DNA of 64,000 nt from DATBDE01 sp045805605 (GTDB lineage Bacteria; Actinomycetota; Thermoleophilia; Solirubrobacterales; Solirubrobacteraceae): positions 44,645 to 108,644 of the forward strand of contig JBJMKX010000074.1 of the NCBI GenBank assembly GCA_045805605.1, read 5' to 3'. The position numbers were made by a program, and so were the translations under genes. Under the pieces are notes generated by a model. The model saw nothing but the letters and a program-made list of their open reading frames with translations. It was not told the origin of the DNA and did no database searches. Positions within the stretch are counted from its first letter, which is position 1. Each line of letters starts with the position of its first letter. Shown here in pieces: positions 30,040 through 39,264 of this stretch.

Positions 30040-31433
30040 GAGCGCGGGGCGAGCTGCTGCTCGGCGACCGCGAGCATGTGCGGGACGCGCACGAGCTTGA
30101 CGCGCGGCCGGCCGTGCGGCTCGCCCTGCGCCACCTCGTGACGGTCGATCGCCTGCCAGCCCTGCCACGTCACGAGGCCCGGCACGCGGGAGCGCAGCCA
30201 CTCCTCGACGCCCTCGGGGCCGGGGTCGGCGGGCTGGTTGAGGCGGCCGCTCTCGGCGTCCTCGCGCACATGGCCGATGGTCTCGGAGGCGTCCTTCTTG
30301 TTGGTGCCGATGACGCCGCTGGGGCCCCGCTTGATCCAGCCGACGGCGTACTCGCCGGGGATCGGGCTCCCGTTCTCGTCCGTGACCCGGCCACCCTCGT
30401 TGCGGATCAAACCGCGCGCCTCGTCGAAGGGCACGCCGGGCAGTGGCCGGCCGCGGGAGCCGATCGAGCGCAGGACGAGGCCGCATTCGATCGTCTCCTC
30501 CTCGCCGGTGGGCACCGCGCGCAGGCGGCCGGATGCGTCGGGCTCGATCCGGTTGCGGACGACACGCAGGGCGCTGACGCGCGCGTCGCCGGTCTCCTCG
30601 CCGAGCACCTCGAGCGGCGAGCGCAGGAACCGCAGCTCCAGCCGGTGCGTCTTGCCGGCGGGCTCGCGCTCGGCGTATTCGCGCAGGATCTCCACGTTGC
30701 GCCGGGCGGTCTTGTCGCCCTCGGCCTCCAGCCATGCGGCCGAGTGCGGGTCGAGCTCGACCTCGGCCGGGTCGACGATCACGTCGCAGCGCGACAGCTC
30801 GCCGAGCTCGAGCAGCTCGGGGTTGGTGAACGCCGCCTGGGCCGGGCCGCGGCGACCGAGGACGATCACGTGCTCGACGCTGTGGGACATGAAGCCCTCG
30901 ATCGCATGGTCGGCGGTGTCGGTGCGCGCGATCTCGTCGGGCTCGAGCACAAGCATGCGCGCGACGTCGAGCGCGACGTTGCCGTTGCCGATCACCACCG
31001 CCCGGTTCGCCGACAGGTCGAACGCGTGGTCGGCGTACTCGGGGTGGCCGTTGTACCAGGCCACGAACTCGGTGGCGGCGTGCGAGCCGGGACGGTCCTC
31101 GCCGGGGATGCCGAGGCGCCGGTCGTCGCGCGTTCCAACCGCGTAGACGACGGCGTGGTAGCGCTGCAAGAGCTCGTCGCGTTCGACGTCGGAGCCCAGC
31201 TCGACGCCGCCGAAGAAGCGGAACCGCTCGTGCGCCGCGGTCTTCTCGTAGCGCCGTGTAACCGACTTGATCTTCGGATGGTCCGGCGCGACGCCCGAGC
31301 GCACGAGGCCGAACGGCGTCGGCAGCGCGTCGTAGAGGTCGACGTCGAAGCCGGCCTTGAGCAGGTCCTCGCAGGCGTAGAAGCCGGCCGGGCCGGCGCC
31401 GATGACCGCCGCGCATCGCGTCTGCGTACTCAT
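30036..31433 (-). CDS. fprA: Ferredoxin-NADP+ reductase, adrenodoxin-reductase type (FprA-like)
   Basis: 465 residues. It transfers electrons between NADPH and ferredoxins that feed P450s and other oxygenases. FAD-binding AAVIGAGPAGFYACEDLLKAG near 8, PFGLVRSGVAPDHPKIKSV near 40 (family signature), FRFFGGVELG near 72, NADP-binding VVIGNGNVALDVARML near 145, VIVLGRRGPAQAAFTNPEL near 190 and YAVGWIKRGPSGVIGTNKKDA near 360. Length and motifs match mycobacterial FprA. ATG start. It lies 110 bases downstream of an alpha/beta hydrolase on the same strand. Confidence 0.93.
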   Translation of the reverse strand: MSTQTRCAAVIGAGPAGFYACEDLLKAGFDVDLYDALPTPFGLVRSGVAPDHPKIKSVTRRYEKTAAHERFRFFGGVELGSDVERDELLQRYHAVVYAVGTRDDRRLGIPGEDRPGSHAATEFVAWYNGHPEYADHAFDLSANRAVVIGNGNVALDVARMLVLEPDEIARTDTADHAIEGFMSHSVEHVIVLGRRGPAQAAFTNPELLELGELSRCDVIVDPAEVELDPHSAAWLEAEGDKTARRNVEILREYAEREPAGKTHRLELRFLRSPLEVLGEETGDARVSALRVVRNRIEPDASGRLRAVPTGEEETIECGLVLRSIGSRGRPLPGVPFDEARGLIRNEGGRVTDENGSPIPGEYAVGWIKRGPSGVIGTNKKDASETIGHVREDAESGRLNQPADPGPEGVEEWLRSRVPGLVTWQGWQAIDRHEVAQGEPHGRPRVKLVRVPHMLAVAEQQLAPRS

Positions 31434-31543
31434 GGCGCCGCCCACGGTAGCGGCGCGGGCGGGCCCGGCAGGGGGCTCGGCCTGCCGCTTGAAGACCAGG
31501 AAGTGGCCGTCCTTTCTCGTGCTGGAGGGCGACGTCGAGGAAG

Positions 31544-32380
31544 TCAGGAACCGGTCGAGGCTGGCGCGTGCGCTTGCGCGCTGCCGCTCACACCGGCGAG
31601 GAACTCGAGCACCAAGGCGTTGAACTCCTCGGCCCGTTCGACGTTGATGCCGTGCGGGGCGCGGGGCACCACGCTGAGCTTGGCGCCCGGAATGCCCTGC
31701 GCGATCTCCTCCGACTTCCACGCCGGGACGAGCAGGTCGCGCTCGCCCGCGATCACGTGCGTCGGGACCCTCAGCGCGCCCAGGCGGTCGCGGGCGTCGT
31801 GCCGGGCGCCGGCGTCGAGCTGGCGCAGGAAGGCGTCGCGCGGCTGCGGGTATGGGTTGGCGAGCATCATGTTGCGCAGGAACTCGACCGCCTCCTCGTT
31901 CTCGTAGAACTCCTGGGAGACGGTCTGGAGGATGAGCCAATCGATGTGCTCCTCGTCGCTGCGCTGGGCGGCGGCGCGGCCCCACAGGCGCGCGAACTCG
32001 CGCCCCCAGCGGCCGGCCCAGGCGTAGGTGGCGATCAGGTGCAGCGACTGCACGCGCTCGGGCGCGGCGAGCGCGAGCTCCTGCGCGATGGTGCCACCCA
32101 GCGACATGCCGAGCAGGTGGAAGCGCTCCAGCCCGAGGCCGTCGGCAAGTGCCAGCGTGTCCTGCGCCAGGTCGGTGACGTCGTACGGCCCCTCGGCCCG
32201 AAACGACTGGCCGACGTCGCGGTTGTCGAAAACGATCGTGCGGTAGCGCGCCCTGAACGCGGGCACCTGCAGCGTCCACGCCAAATGGTCGGCCGAGAGG
32301 CCCATGACGCACAGCAGCGGCTCGCCTTCGCCGTGGATCTCGTAGTAGAGCGCGCGTCCGTTGTTCTCGAAGTGGGGCAT
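31544..32380 (-). CDS. Alpha/beta hydrolase
   Basis: 278 residues. Canonical fold: GEPLLCVMGLSADHLAW (oxyanion region) near 19, FDNRDVGQSF near 50, nucleophile elbow LLGMSLGGTIAQELAL near 88 (Ser in GMSLGG), a helical lid, acid region THVIAGERDLLVPAW near 210 and the His in VVPRAPHGINVE near 240. The DNRDVGxS phrase is common in 3-oxoadipate enol-lactonase-like and esterase members; the substrate is open. Its sequence is related to the broken hydrolase at 32.4-33.3 kb (shared VFDNRxxGxS), suggesting an old duplication. Confidence 0.9.
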   Translation of the reverse strand: MPHFENNGRALYYEIHGEGEPLLCVMGLSADHLAWTLQVPAFRARYRTIVFDNRDVGQSFRAEGPYDVTDLAQDTLALADGLGLERFHLLGMSLGGTIAQELALAAPERVQSLHLIATYAWAGRWGREFARLWGRAAAQRSDEEHIDWLILQTVSQEFYENEEAVEFLRNMMLANPYPQPRDAFLRQLDAGARHDARDRLGALRVPTHVIAGERDLLVPAWKSEEIAQGIPGAKLSVVPRAPHGINVERAEEFNALVLEFLAGVSGSAQAHAPASTGS

Positions 32381-32390
32381 GGCGGCCACC

Positions 32391-32560
32391 CTACAGCGGC
32401 ACTTCCGCGCGCCGGGGCCGGTCATCCTGGACCGCACGGACGACGTGGCTGTCTTTCGGTCGGATAGTCCGACCGAAGTGCAGGAACGTCGAAGAGCCGG
32501 TGAAGAAAGCCCGCGTGGCCTCCCAATCCGCCGGTGGCGCGTCCGGGTCCCAGGCCAGCA
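32391..32560 (-). other. Orphan reading-frame fragment at pseudogene 3' end
   Basis: In the frame shifted from the broken hydrolase, this stretch encodes good-looking protein: VMLAWDPDAPPADWEATRAF, then FTGSSTFLHFGRTIRPKDSH, ending at a TAG (32391-32393). It is not the expected C-terminus of an alpha/beta hydrolase, which should carry the catalytic Asp and His. It looks like the tail of a different gene joined to the hydrolase by deletion. Family not recognised. Confidence 0.4.
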
Positions 32561-33322
32561 TCACGTCGTGGCGTCGGCACGTTGATCCGCTTGAGGTTGG
32601 GTCCGTGCGCGAACCACTGCGCCGAGGCCGCGAGCTGGGCCGACAGCACGTCGGACGGAACGCTCAGCGAGAACTCCGACCAGCGCGTGATCGACGCGAT
32701 GTAGGCGTCGGACGCCGCCTGCTCGGCAGGGAGCGGGAACAGCAGCCCGAGCAGCGCGGCCGGGCCGCCGCCCAGGAGCGTCGCCACAGCGTCGGGGTCC
32801 GGCCGCGTCGACCCCGGCCCCCCGCCGGTGGTGGCCGCGAGCACGAGGCGGTCGACGTCGCGCGGGTGGTCGAGGTCGAGCCGCTGGGCGATGAATCCGC
32901 CCATCGACCAGCCGAGAACGTCGGGGTGCTCGAGCTTCAACCTGCGGATGAGCCCGTGGGTGTCGCCGGCCATCGTCCTGACGGTGATCGGCTTGATGCC
33001 GGCCGACGACCGGCCGGTCCCGCGGTTGTCGAAGACCACGATGCGTCGCCCGCCCCCGATGCGGCCGACGAGCTGCGGCAGCCACGCGTCCATGGTGCCG
33101 CCCAGGCCCATGATCATCACCACCGGCTCTCCGTGCCCGATCGAGCGGTAGGCGAGGCCGACATCGCCGACGCGCACGTGGCGTACCGGGGCGTGAGGTC
33201 ACGTCCGCACCGGCGACCGACGGAACGAGGGCGAGCGCGAGCGCCGCGCCGAGGAGCGCGCGTCTCACGCTTGGCCTCCGCTCGCCGTCCGGGCTCGCCC
33301 GGCGGGAGGCCGCGTGAGTCAT
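32422..33322 (-). pseudogene. Secreted alpha/beta hydrolase, disrupted at both ends
   Basis: The ATG at 33322 overlaps the ohr stop (ATGA) and opens a good signal peptide (VRRALLGAALALALVPSVAGA). The mature hydrolase continues in another frame from about 33190: GEPVVMIMGLGGTMDAWLPQ, FDNRGTGRSSAGI and the nucleophile elbow VLGWSMGGFIAQRL are intact. So a frameshift separates export signal and enzyme. After NLKRINVPT (near 32580) homology stops: the catalytic Asp and His are missing and the frame runs into unrelated sequence. The core alone could be translated from GTG 33177, but would be inactive. Sequencing error at one break is possible, at both unlikely. Confidence 0.6.
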
Positions 33323-33768
33323 CCGGCTGCGACGGCTTCCGTGAGCCTCTCGCCGCCCAGGAACAGCTCCTGCGCGATGTTGTCGCGCGTCGCGCGCGAG
33401 TACGGGCAGCCCTTGTGGGCCGAGCGCACCAGCTTGCGCGCCGACTCGTCCTCCACGCCCGGCAGCTCGACGTGCAGCTCGACGTTCAATCCCATCCCGC
33501 CCGTTTCGTCGGGCCCGAGCCCGACCCGCGCCGTCACCGACGACCCGGAGATGTCGATCTCGCGGCGCGCCGCGAAGAACATCAGCGACGAGTGAAAGCA
33601 GGCGGCGTACCCGCAGGCGAAGAGCTGCTCGGGATTGGTCCCGTGACCCGGGCCGCCCAGCTCCTTGGGCGGATGGACGACGAGATCGAGCTCGCCGTCG
33701 GAGGATTTGACCTCGCCGTCGCGGCCGCCGTACGCGGTCGCCTCCGCGGTGTAGAGCGGTTCGGCCAT
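33319..33768 (-). CDS. ohr: Organic hydroperoxide resistance protein, Ohr/OsmC family
   Basis: 149 residues. Ohr reduces organic and lipid hydroperoxides with a Cys pair. Motifs: YTAEATAYGGRDGEV near 6, GTNPEQLFACGYAACFHSSL near 43 (reactive Cys) and SAHKGCPYSRATRDNI near 117 (second Cys in the Ohr signature HxxCPYSxATxxN). Length is normal. ATG start 2 bases after the zinc-finger gene, within the opcA operon. Its position after the NADPH-generating genes suggests that peroxide detoxification is co-expressed with NADPH supply. Confidence 0.92.
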   Translation of the reverse strand: MAEPLYTAEATAYGGRDGEVKSSDGELDLVVHPPKELGGPGHGTNPEQLFACGYAACFHSSLMFFAARREIDISGSSVTARVGLGPDETGGMGLNVELHVELPGVEDESARKLVRSAHKGCPYSRATRDNIAQELFLGGERLTEAVAAG

Positions 33769-33770
33769 GG

Positions 33771-33941
33771 TCAGGAGTCCATCGCGTCGTAGGCCTGGCC
33801 GACCAACTCGGCGTAGCGGTCGTCGGTGGGGACGGCGTCGGGATGGACCGCCTCGTAGTGGCGGCGAAGCTCGCCACCGAGCTCGTCGTCGTTGGCCGCC
33901 GAAACGAGCTCTCCGCAGATGTGGCACTCGATCACGCGCAT
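33771..33941 (-). CDS. Small C2H2-type zinc-finger-like protein
   Basis: 56 residues. CHICGELV near residue 6 and RRHYEAVH near 26-33 give a Cys-x2-Cys...His-x5-His pattern that could bind zinc, followed by an acidic tail. The ATG overlaps the opcA stop (ATGA) and the ohr start follows its stop by 2 bases, so it is firmly inside the pentose phosphate/ohr operon. Function unknown; DNA binding or a redox-sensing zinc site are possibilities. Confidence 0.7.
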   Translation of the reverse strand: MRVIECHICGELVSAANDDELGGELRRHYEAVHPDAVPTDDRYAELVGQAYDAMDS

Positions 33942-35005
33942 CAGGGCAGCATTGCACGCGCGGCCTGGAGGGCCGGCTTGTAGGTCGGGTCGCGCAGCAG
34001 CGCTTGCCGCACGCCCTGGCCGAGGATGCCGCCCTCGCCTCGCGACGCCCCGAGCACCTTCCAGGTGCGCTCGGTTCCGTCCTTCTCGCGCCGCCGCTCG
34101 GTCAGGCCGCCGGGCGCGCGGTCGAGCGAAATCGACACGCCGTGCGCGGTCTCGACGGTGACGCCCGCCAGTCCGGGCACGTTCTGCTCGGGGTGCTGGT
34201 CGAGGCGGATGTGCACGTCCTGCTTGCGCGCGTGGGCGTGCCCGTGAAGCTTGCCGTCGCGGCCGATGAGCGGGCTGACGCGCCACCCGAGCCGCGAGGC
34301 CAGCCAGCCGATGTAGAGCAGCGCCGACGCGGTCGAGTCCGGGCGGTAGCGCACGGTGACCCCGCTGATCGCGGACAGAGCCGCACGCAGCGGCGGCGGG
34401 TCGAAGGTGGCCGCCACGCGCTCGCGCCACGGGGTCGAGCGCAGCCAGGCCAGGTCGACCACGTAGGCGCGCCGGGCCATCTCCTCCACGCGGGCGAGCG
34501 CCTCCTCCGGGTCCGGGTCGACCACCGAGTCGAGCAGGATGACGTCGGTCAGCCGCTTCATGAGCGCGTCGACCGCGTCGTCGTGGCCGTGCGGCGACCA
34601 CAGCACGGTCAAAAGCCCGGGCACCACGATCGGGTCGACCACCGTGTCGAGCACGGGCAGGTGCTGGGGGCCGACGTCGAGCTCGACCGCTTCGGTCACC
34701 GGCAGGATCTGGCCCGGCGGCGCATCCCTGTCGGGCGCGGTCATCCGCGCCCAGGCGCTGATGTGGTCCCGGCCCTGCTCGACCACGCACATGATCGTGC
34801 GTGAGGCGCTGTAGCGGCCCACCCGCTCGAGGCGGTTGGCGATCTCGCCGCGCCACTCGCGATCGACGATCACGATGAGGTTGAGCACGCGCGCGGGCGC
34901 GTGGACGCCCTCGCTCTCCGCCGCCCGCTTGGTCAGCAGGCCACGGAGCGCCGCCTCGACATCGGCCGGCGTGCAGGCGGGCGAGCTCCAGACGTCGTCG
35001 GGCAT
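33941..35005 (-). CDS. opcA: Glucose-6-phosphate dehydrogenase assembly protein OpcA
   Basis: 354 residues. OpcA is needed for full activity of zwf-encoded G6PD in cyanobacteria and actinobacteria; it binds the dehydrogenase rather than catalysing. Recognisable: RVLNLIVIVDREWRGEIANRLERVGRYSASRTIMCVV from about 40, VPGLLTVLWSPHG near 130, LDSVVDPDPEEAL near 158, LAWLRSTPWRERVAATFDPP near 187 and YIGWLASRLGW near 230. ATG overlaps the zwf stop by 4 bases, and the zinc-finger gene overlaps its own stop: tight coupling to zwf, as expected for an assembly partner. Confidence 0.93.
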   Translation of the reverse strand: MPDDVWSSPACTPADVEAALRGLLTKRAAESEGVHAPARVLNLIVIVDREWRGEIANRLERVGRYSASRTIMCVVEQGRDHISAWARMTAPDRDAPPGQILPVTEAVELDVGPQHLPVLDTVVDPIVVPGLLTVLWSPHGHDDAVDALMKRLTDVILLDSVVDPDPEEALARVEEMARRAYVVDLAWLRSTPWRERVAATFDPPPLRAALSAISGVTVRYRPDSTASALLYIGWLASRLGWRVSPLIGRDGKLHGHAHARKQDVHIRLDQHPEQNVPGLAGVTVETAHGVSISLDRAPGGLTERRREKDGTERTWKVLGASRGEGGILGQGVRQALLRDPTYKPALQAARAMLP

Positions 35006-36531
35006 CAGAGGTCGCGCCAGTGCTGGCCGGGCTCGAGCAGCTCGTCGGCCTCTTCGGGGCCGTCCGTGCCCGCCGGGTACTGGCCCGGCGCCTCGGACGA
35101 GTTGTGCCACGCCTCCAGCACCGGGTCGTAGATCGACCACTGCGCCTCGACCTCGTCGTTGCGGGTGAACAGCGACGCGTCGCCGCGCATGGCGTCGAGG
35201 ATCAACCGCTCGTAGGCCTCCGGCGACTGCGAGAGGAACGTCGTGCCGTAGTGGAACTCCATGTTGACCGGCCGGATGCGCATGAGGTTGCCGGGGATCT
35301 TCGCCCCGAGCGACAGCGACACGCCCTCGTCGGGCTGGACGGTGAGGATGAGCTTGTTGGGCAGCACCCCGAGCGACCCCTTCTGCTGAAAGAGCAGGTG
35401 GGGCACGGGCTTGAGGGTGATCGCGATCTCGGTCACCTTGCGCGCCAGCCGCTTGCCGGTGCGGATGTAGAACGGCACGCCCGCCCAGCGCCAGTTGGAG
35501 ACGTGCAGGCGCAGCGCCGCGTAGGTCTCGGTGTGCGAGTCGGGCGGTACGCCGTCCTCCTCGAGGTAGCCGGGCACGTTCTCGCCGCCGACGGTGCCGG
35601 CGGTGTACTGCCCGCGCACCGCCATTCTCGGTACCTCCTCGAGCGTCGGTGGCACGATCGCCCGCAGCACCTTGACCTTCTCGTCGCGGAGCGGGTTGGC
35701 ACCCGTCGACGCGGGCACCTCCATGCACAGCAGCGCGAGCAGCTGGGACATGTGGTTCTGGATCAGGTCGCGCAGCGCCCCCGACTCGTCGTAGTACCCC
35801 GCGCGCGAGCCGATGCCCAGATCCTCGGCCGCGGTGATCTCGACGTAGTCGATGTAGTTGCGGTTCCAGATCGGCTCGAAGAACGTGTTGGAGAACCGGA
35901 ACGCCAACACGTTCTGGACCGTCTCCTTGCCGAGGTAGTGGTCGATGCGGAAGACCTGCGACTCGCGGAACTCGCGCAGGACGATCCGGTTGAGCTTCTT
36001 GGCCGACGCCAGGTCGGTGCCGAACGGCTTCTCGATGACGATCCGAACCTCGCCGCCCTCGATTTTGTCCATCTTGCGCTGGCCGAGCTGCTCGACGATG
36101 ACCGGGAAGAACTGCGGCGCCGTGGAGAGGTAGAAGACCCGGTTGAAGACGATCCCGGCGCGCTCGTCGAAGTCGACGGCGAGCTTCTCGAGCTGCTCGT
36201 AGGCCGGAGCGTCGTCGAATGCTCCGGGCACGTAGCGGACGTTCTCGAGCAGCCCATCGAGCACCTCGGGATTGGGCGTGGTCCGCGAGTGCTTCACGAT
36301 CGACTCGCGCGCCATCTGCTGGTACTCGTCGTGCGGCTGCTCGCGCCGCGCGAACGAGATCAGGTTGAAGCGCTCGGGCAGCTGACCCTCGTGCGCGAGG
36401 TTGTAGAGGGCCGGCAGCAGCTTGCGCTGGGCCAGGTCGCCGGTCCCTCCGAAGATGACGAGGGTCGTGGGATGGACCGGCAGCCGTTCGAGGCCTTCGA
36501 TCAGGGGGTTCTCGTCGGTGATCGTCGCCAT
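35005..36531 (-). CDS. zwf: Glucose-6-phosphate 1-dehydrogenase
   Basis: 508 residues. First step of the oxidative pentose phosphate pathway, yielding NADPH and 6-phosphogluconolactone. Motifs: LVIFGGTGDLAQRKLLPAL near 24 (coenzyme-binding GxxGDL), VIEKPFGTDLASAK near 164, active-site RIDHYLGKETVQN near 194 (substrate Asp-His-Tyr) and IRTGKRL near 337. Full length, ATG start directly after the tal-pgi stop. Translationally coupled to opcA. Positioned third in the tkt, tal-pgi, zwf, opcA operon. Confidence 0.97.
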   Translation of the reverse strand: MATITDENPLIEGLERLPVHPTTLVIFGGTGDLAQRKLLPALYNLAHEGQLPERFNLISFARREQPHDEYQQMARESIVKHSRTTPNPEVLDGLLENVRYVPGAFDDAPAYEQLEKLAVDFDERAGIVFNRVFYLSTAPQFFPVIVEQLGQRKMDKIEGGEVRIVIEKPFGTDLASAKKLNRIVLREFRESQVFRIDHYLGKETVQNVLAFRFSNTFFEPIWNRNYIDYVEITAAEDLGIGSRAGYYDESGALRDLIQNHMSQLLALLCMEVPASTGANPLRDEKVKVLRAIVPPTLEEVPRMAVRGQYTAGTVGGENVPGYLEEDGVPPDSHTETYAALRLHVSNWRWAGVPFYIRTGKRLARKVTEIAITLKPVPHLLFQQKGSLGVLPNKLILTVQPDEGVSLSLGAKIPGNLMRIRPVNMEFHYGTTFLSQSPEAYERLILDAMRGDASLFTRNDEVEAQWSIYDPVLEAWHNSSEAPGQYPAGTDGPEEADELLEPGQHWRDL

Positions 36532-39264
36532 CTAGAGCAGCTCCTCGAGCTTTTGGGTGAGCGCGCGCAATGCCGCGACCGGATCGCCCTCGAGCCGCAC
36601 GCGTTCGGCCGGCAGGCCGTGGTCGCGCAAGGTCTGCAGGTCGCCGGTGGCGGCCGCATTCTTCAGCGTGCCGAACGTGTACCCAGCCTCGGGGATCTCC
36701 ACGTCCTCCCCGTCGGCTCCGACCAGCTGGAGGAAGACGCCGGTCTTCGGGCCGCCCTTGTGGTACTGGCCGGTCGAGTGCTGGAAGCGGGGCCCGTACC
36801 CGAACGTGACCGCGCACCCGGTCTTGGCGCGCAACAGCTCGCGCAGCTCGGTGACGGCGGCGTCGAACTCGGGCGACTCGGGCACGTAGCCGAGCACGGC
36901 GACGTAGTGCGGCGGCCCCTTGTCCGAGAGCAGCGCGCGCAGGGCGTCGTCGTCGGCCTCGGCCACGTCGGGGAGCTTGCGGTCGCGCGCATACGCTTCG
37001 AGCACCTTGTTCGTGTTGTCCTTGGCCTCTTGCACGTTGGGTTGGTCAAACGGGTTGATGTCGAGCACCCAGCCCGCCACCGCGATCGCGAACTCGGCGA
37101 AGAAGAAGACGCGACCGAGGTCGATCGGCCCGTGCACCGCCACGGTGAACGTCGGGTGGCCCGCGTCGGCCAGCGCCCTGACCTTGGCGTCGAGCGCCTC
37201 GTCGGCGTGCTCCGGCACGCGCAGGTACGTGAAGACGCGGTCGTCGCCGTAGACATCGGGCGACCCGAGCGGCTCGCCGGCAACCGGCAGGACCCCGCGC
37301 CCTTCCTTGCCGGTGGACTCGGCGATGAGCTGCTCGACCCACAGGCCGAACGAGTCGATCGGCGGCCCGACGACGAACGTCGCCTTGTCGCGCCCCTGGC
37401 GCGCGAGCTCGCCGATCGCGAGCCCAAGCCACAGGCCCGAGTTCGACGCCGTCGAGTCGTAGCTCGTGCAGTTGGCCTCGGCCACCTGCGCGCGGTGCAG
37501 CAGCGCGTCGACGGCGATGCCCATCAGCGCCGCGGGCACGAGCCCGAAGTACGACAGCACGCTGTAGCGCCCGCCGATGTCGGGGTCGTTCTCGAACACG
37601 CGGCGGAAGCCGTGCTCGCGGCCGAGGTTCGCGAGCGGCGAGCCGGGGTCGGTGATGGCGACGAAGTGCGCGCCGTCGTCCAGCTTGGAGCGGAAGTAGC
37701 GGTAGTGCGAGAGCGTCTCGATGGTCGAGCCGGACTTCGACGAGACGACGAACAGCGTCCGGTCCAGGTCGACCGAGCGCTCCACCGCGAGCACCTCGGC
37801 CGGGTCGGTGGAGTCGAGGACCTGCAGGCGTAGGGCGCCCTCGATCTCGCCAAACGACCGCCGCAGCACCTCCGGGCCGAGCGACGAGCCGCCCATGCCC
37901 AGCAGCACCGCGTCGGTGTAGCCGTCGGCCTTGACCTGGTCGACGAAGCCGAGCAGGTCGTCGAGGTGCTCGAGCATGGGCTCGGAGATCGTCAACCACC
38001 CGAGCCGATTCTCGATCTCCGGTTTGTCGGGGCCGCCCCACAGGCGCGCGTCCTTGCGCCATACGCGCTGGGCCACGCCCTCCGCCACCGCCGCCTTGAC
38101 CCGTTGCGCCAGCGCGCCCTCGACTTCGGAGGGCACGTGTGCCTGGACGGTCGGCGGCTGGCCGAGCACGGCGGCCTCGCGCTGCTCCTCGACCCCGGCG
38201 ATCAGGTCGTTCATCGCCTTGACGAACTGCTCGATCCCGGCGTCGAGCAGCACACGGGTCACGTCGTCGAGGTCGATGCCCGCGTCGGCCAGCTTCTGCA
38301 GGTCCTCGCTCGGGTCCTGGTCGGCGGTGGCGCCGGTGATCTCCGCCTTGGAGGCGGCGGCGAGCAGGGTCGCCATCGGCATCGTGTTGACGGTGTCGGG
38401 AGCGACGAGCTCGTCGACGTACTTCGTCTCCGGGTAGGCGGGGTTCTTGACCCCGGTCGACGCCCACAGCGGGCGCTGGACCTTCGCGCCCGCGGCGGCG
38501 AGCTTCTCCCACCGCTCGCCCGCGAAGATGCCCTTGAAGGACCGGTAGGCAGCGCGCGCGTTGGCCAGCGCCGCGGTCCCGTGCAGCTCGGGGTGCGCGT
38601 CGCCGAGGCGCTTGTCCACCTCGGTGTCCACGCGCGAGACGAAGAAGGACGCCACCGAGTGGACGTCGAGCGACTTGCCCTCCTCGTGGCGGCGCTCGAG
38701 CCCCCGGATGTAGGCCTCGGCCACCCTCTCGTAGGCGGCGACCGCGAACAGCAGCGTCACGTTGACGTTGATGCCCTCGTAGATCGCCTGCTCGATCGCG
38801 GGCACGCCCTCGTCGGTGCCGGGGATCTTGATGAACAGGTTGGGCCGGTCGACGCGCGACCAGTACGAGCGCGCCGACTCGAGGGTCCCCTCGGTTTCGC
38901 GCGCGAGCTCGGGCTGGACCTCGAGCGACACGAAGCCGTCGGCGTGGCCGAGCTGCTCCCACGTCGGCCGCAGGACGTCGGTGGCCAGCTGGACGTCCTT
39001 GATCGCGATCGCGTCGTAGATCGCCTTCGCGTCCATGCCCTCCTTGGCCATCGCGACCAGGTCCTCGTCGTAGTCGCTCGAGCCGAGGATCGCCTTCTCG
39101 AAGATCGACGGGTTCGAGGTCACGCCGCGCAGCGAGTCCTCGTCGATGAGCCGCTGCAGCTCGCCGCTGGAGATCAGCTTGCGGCGGATCTGGTCCAGCC
39201 AGGGCGCGGTACCCGCGGCCGCCAGGGCGGCGAGGCGCGGGTTGACCTGGGTCTCGACGCTCAT
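36532..39264 (-). CDS. tal-pgi: Bifunctional transaldolase / glucose-6-phosphate isomerase
   Basis: 910 residues, a fusion. Transaldolase about 1-370: GVTSNPSIFEKAILGS near 45, Schiff-base Lys in NLFIKIPGTDEG near 145 and SFFVSRVDTEVD near 205. Phosphoglucose isomerase about 390-910: LLGMGGSSLGPEVLRR near 450, VVSSKSGSTIETLSHYRY near 505 (sugar phosphate site) and FEFAR-like region HSTGQYHKGGPKTGVFLQL near 825. The fusion couples non-oxidative pentose phosphate flux to hexose recycling for repeated passes through zwf. Such fusions are known in several actinobacteria. It starts with the ATG directly adjoining the tkt stop (no gap). Confidence 0.96.
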   Translation of the reverse strand: MSVETQVNPRLAALAAAGTAPWLDQIRRKLISSGELQRLIDEDSLRGVTSNPSIFEKAILGSSDYDEDLVAMAKEGMDAKAIYDAIAIKDVQLATDVLRPTWEQLGHADGFVSLEVQPELARETEGTLESARSYWSRVDRPNLFIKIPGTDEGVPAIEQAIYEGINVNVTLLFAVAAYERVAEAYIRGLERRHEEGKSLDVHSVASFFVSRVDTEVDKRLGDAHPELHGTAALANARAAYRSFKGIFAGERWEKLAAAGAKVQRPLWASTGVKNPAYPETKYVDELVAPDTVNTMPMATLLAAASKAEITGATADQDPSEDLQKLADAGIDLDDVTRVLLDAGIEQFVKAMNDLIAGVEEQREAAVLGQPPTVQAHVPSEVEGALAQRVKAAVAEGVAQRVWRKDARLWGGPDKPEIENRLGWLTISEPMLEHLDDLLGFVDQVKADGYTDAVLLGMGGSSLGPEVLRRSFGEIEGALRLQVLDSTDPAEVLAVERSVDLDRTLFVVSSKSGSTIETLSHYRYFRSKLDDGAHFVAITDPGSPLANLGREHGFRRVFENDPDIGGRYSVLSYFGLVPAALMGIAVDALLHRAQVAEANCTSYDSTASNSGLWLGLAIGELARQGRDKATFVVGPPIDSFGLWVEQLIAESTGKEGRGVLPVAGEPLGSPDVYGDDRVFTYLRVPEHADEALDAKVRALADAGHPTFTVAVHGPIDLGRVFFFAEFAIAVAGWVLDINPFDQPNVQEAKDNTNKVLEAYARDRKLPDVAEADDDALRALLSDKGPPHYVAVLGYVPESPEFDAAVTELRELLRAKTGCAVTFGYGPRFQHSTGQYHKGGPKTGVFLQLVGADGEDVEIPEAGYTFGTLKNAAATGDLQTLRDHGLPAERVRLEGDPVAALRALTQKLEELL

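Noticed and set aside
33177..33322. The signal-peptide frame at the ohr 3' end as a separate small secreted protein
   Set aside because: The hydrolase core follows immediately in another frame, which is better explained by a frameshift in one gene.
34901..37833. Very long plus-strand open frame antisense to opcA, zwf and tal-pgi
   Set aside because: The predicted protein is low-complexity (repeats of GRRRV, LDLE, VEHD types), has no start signal and mirrors the codon pattern of the real minus-strand genes.
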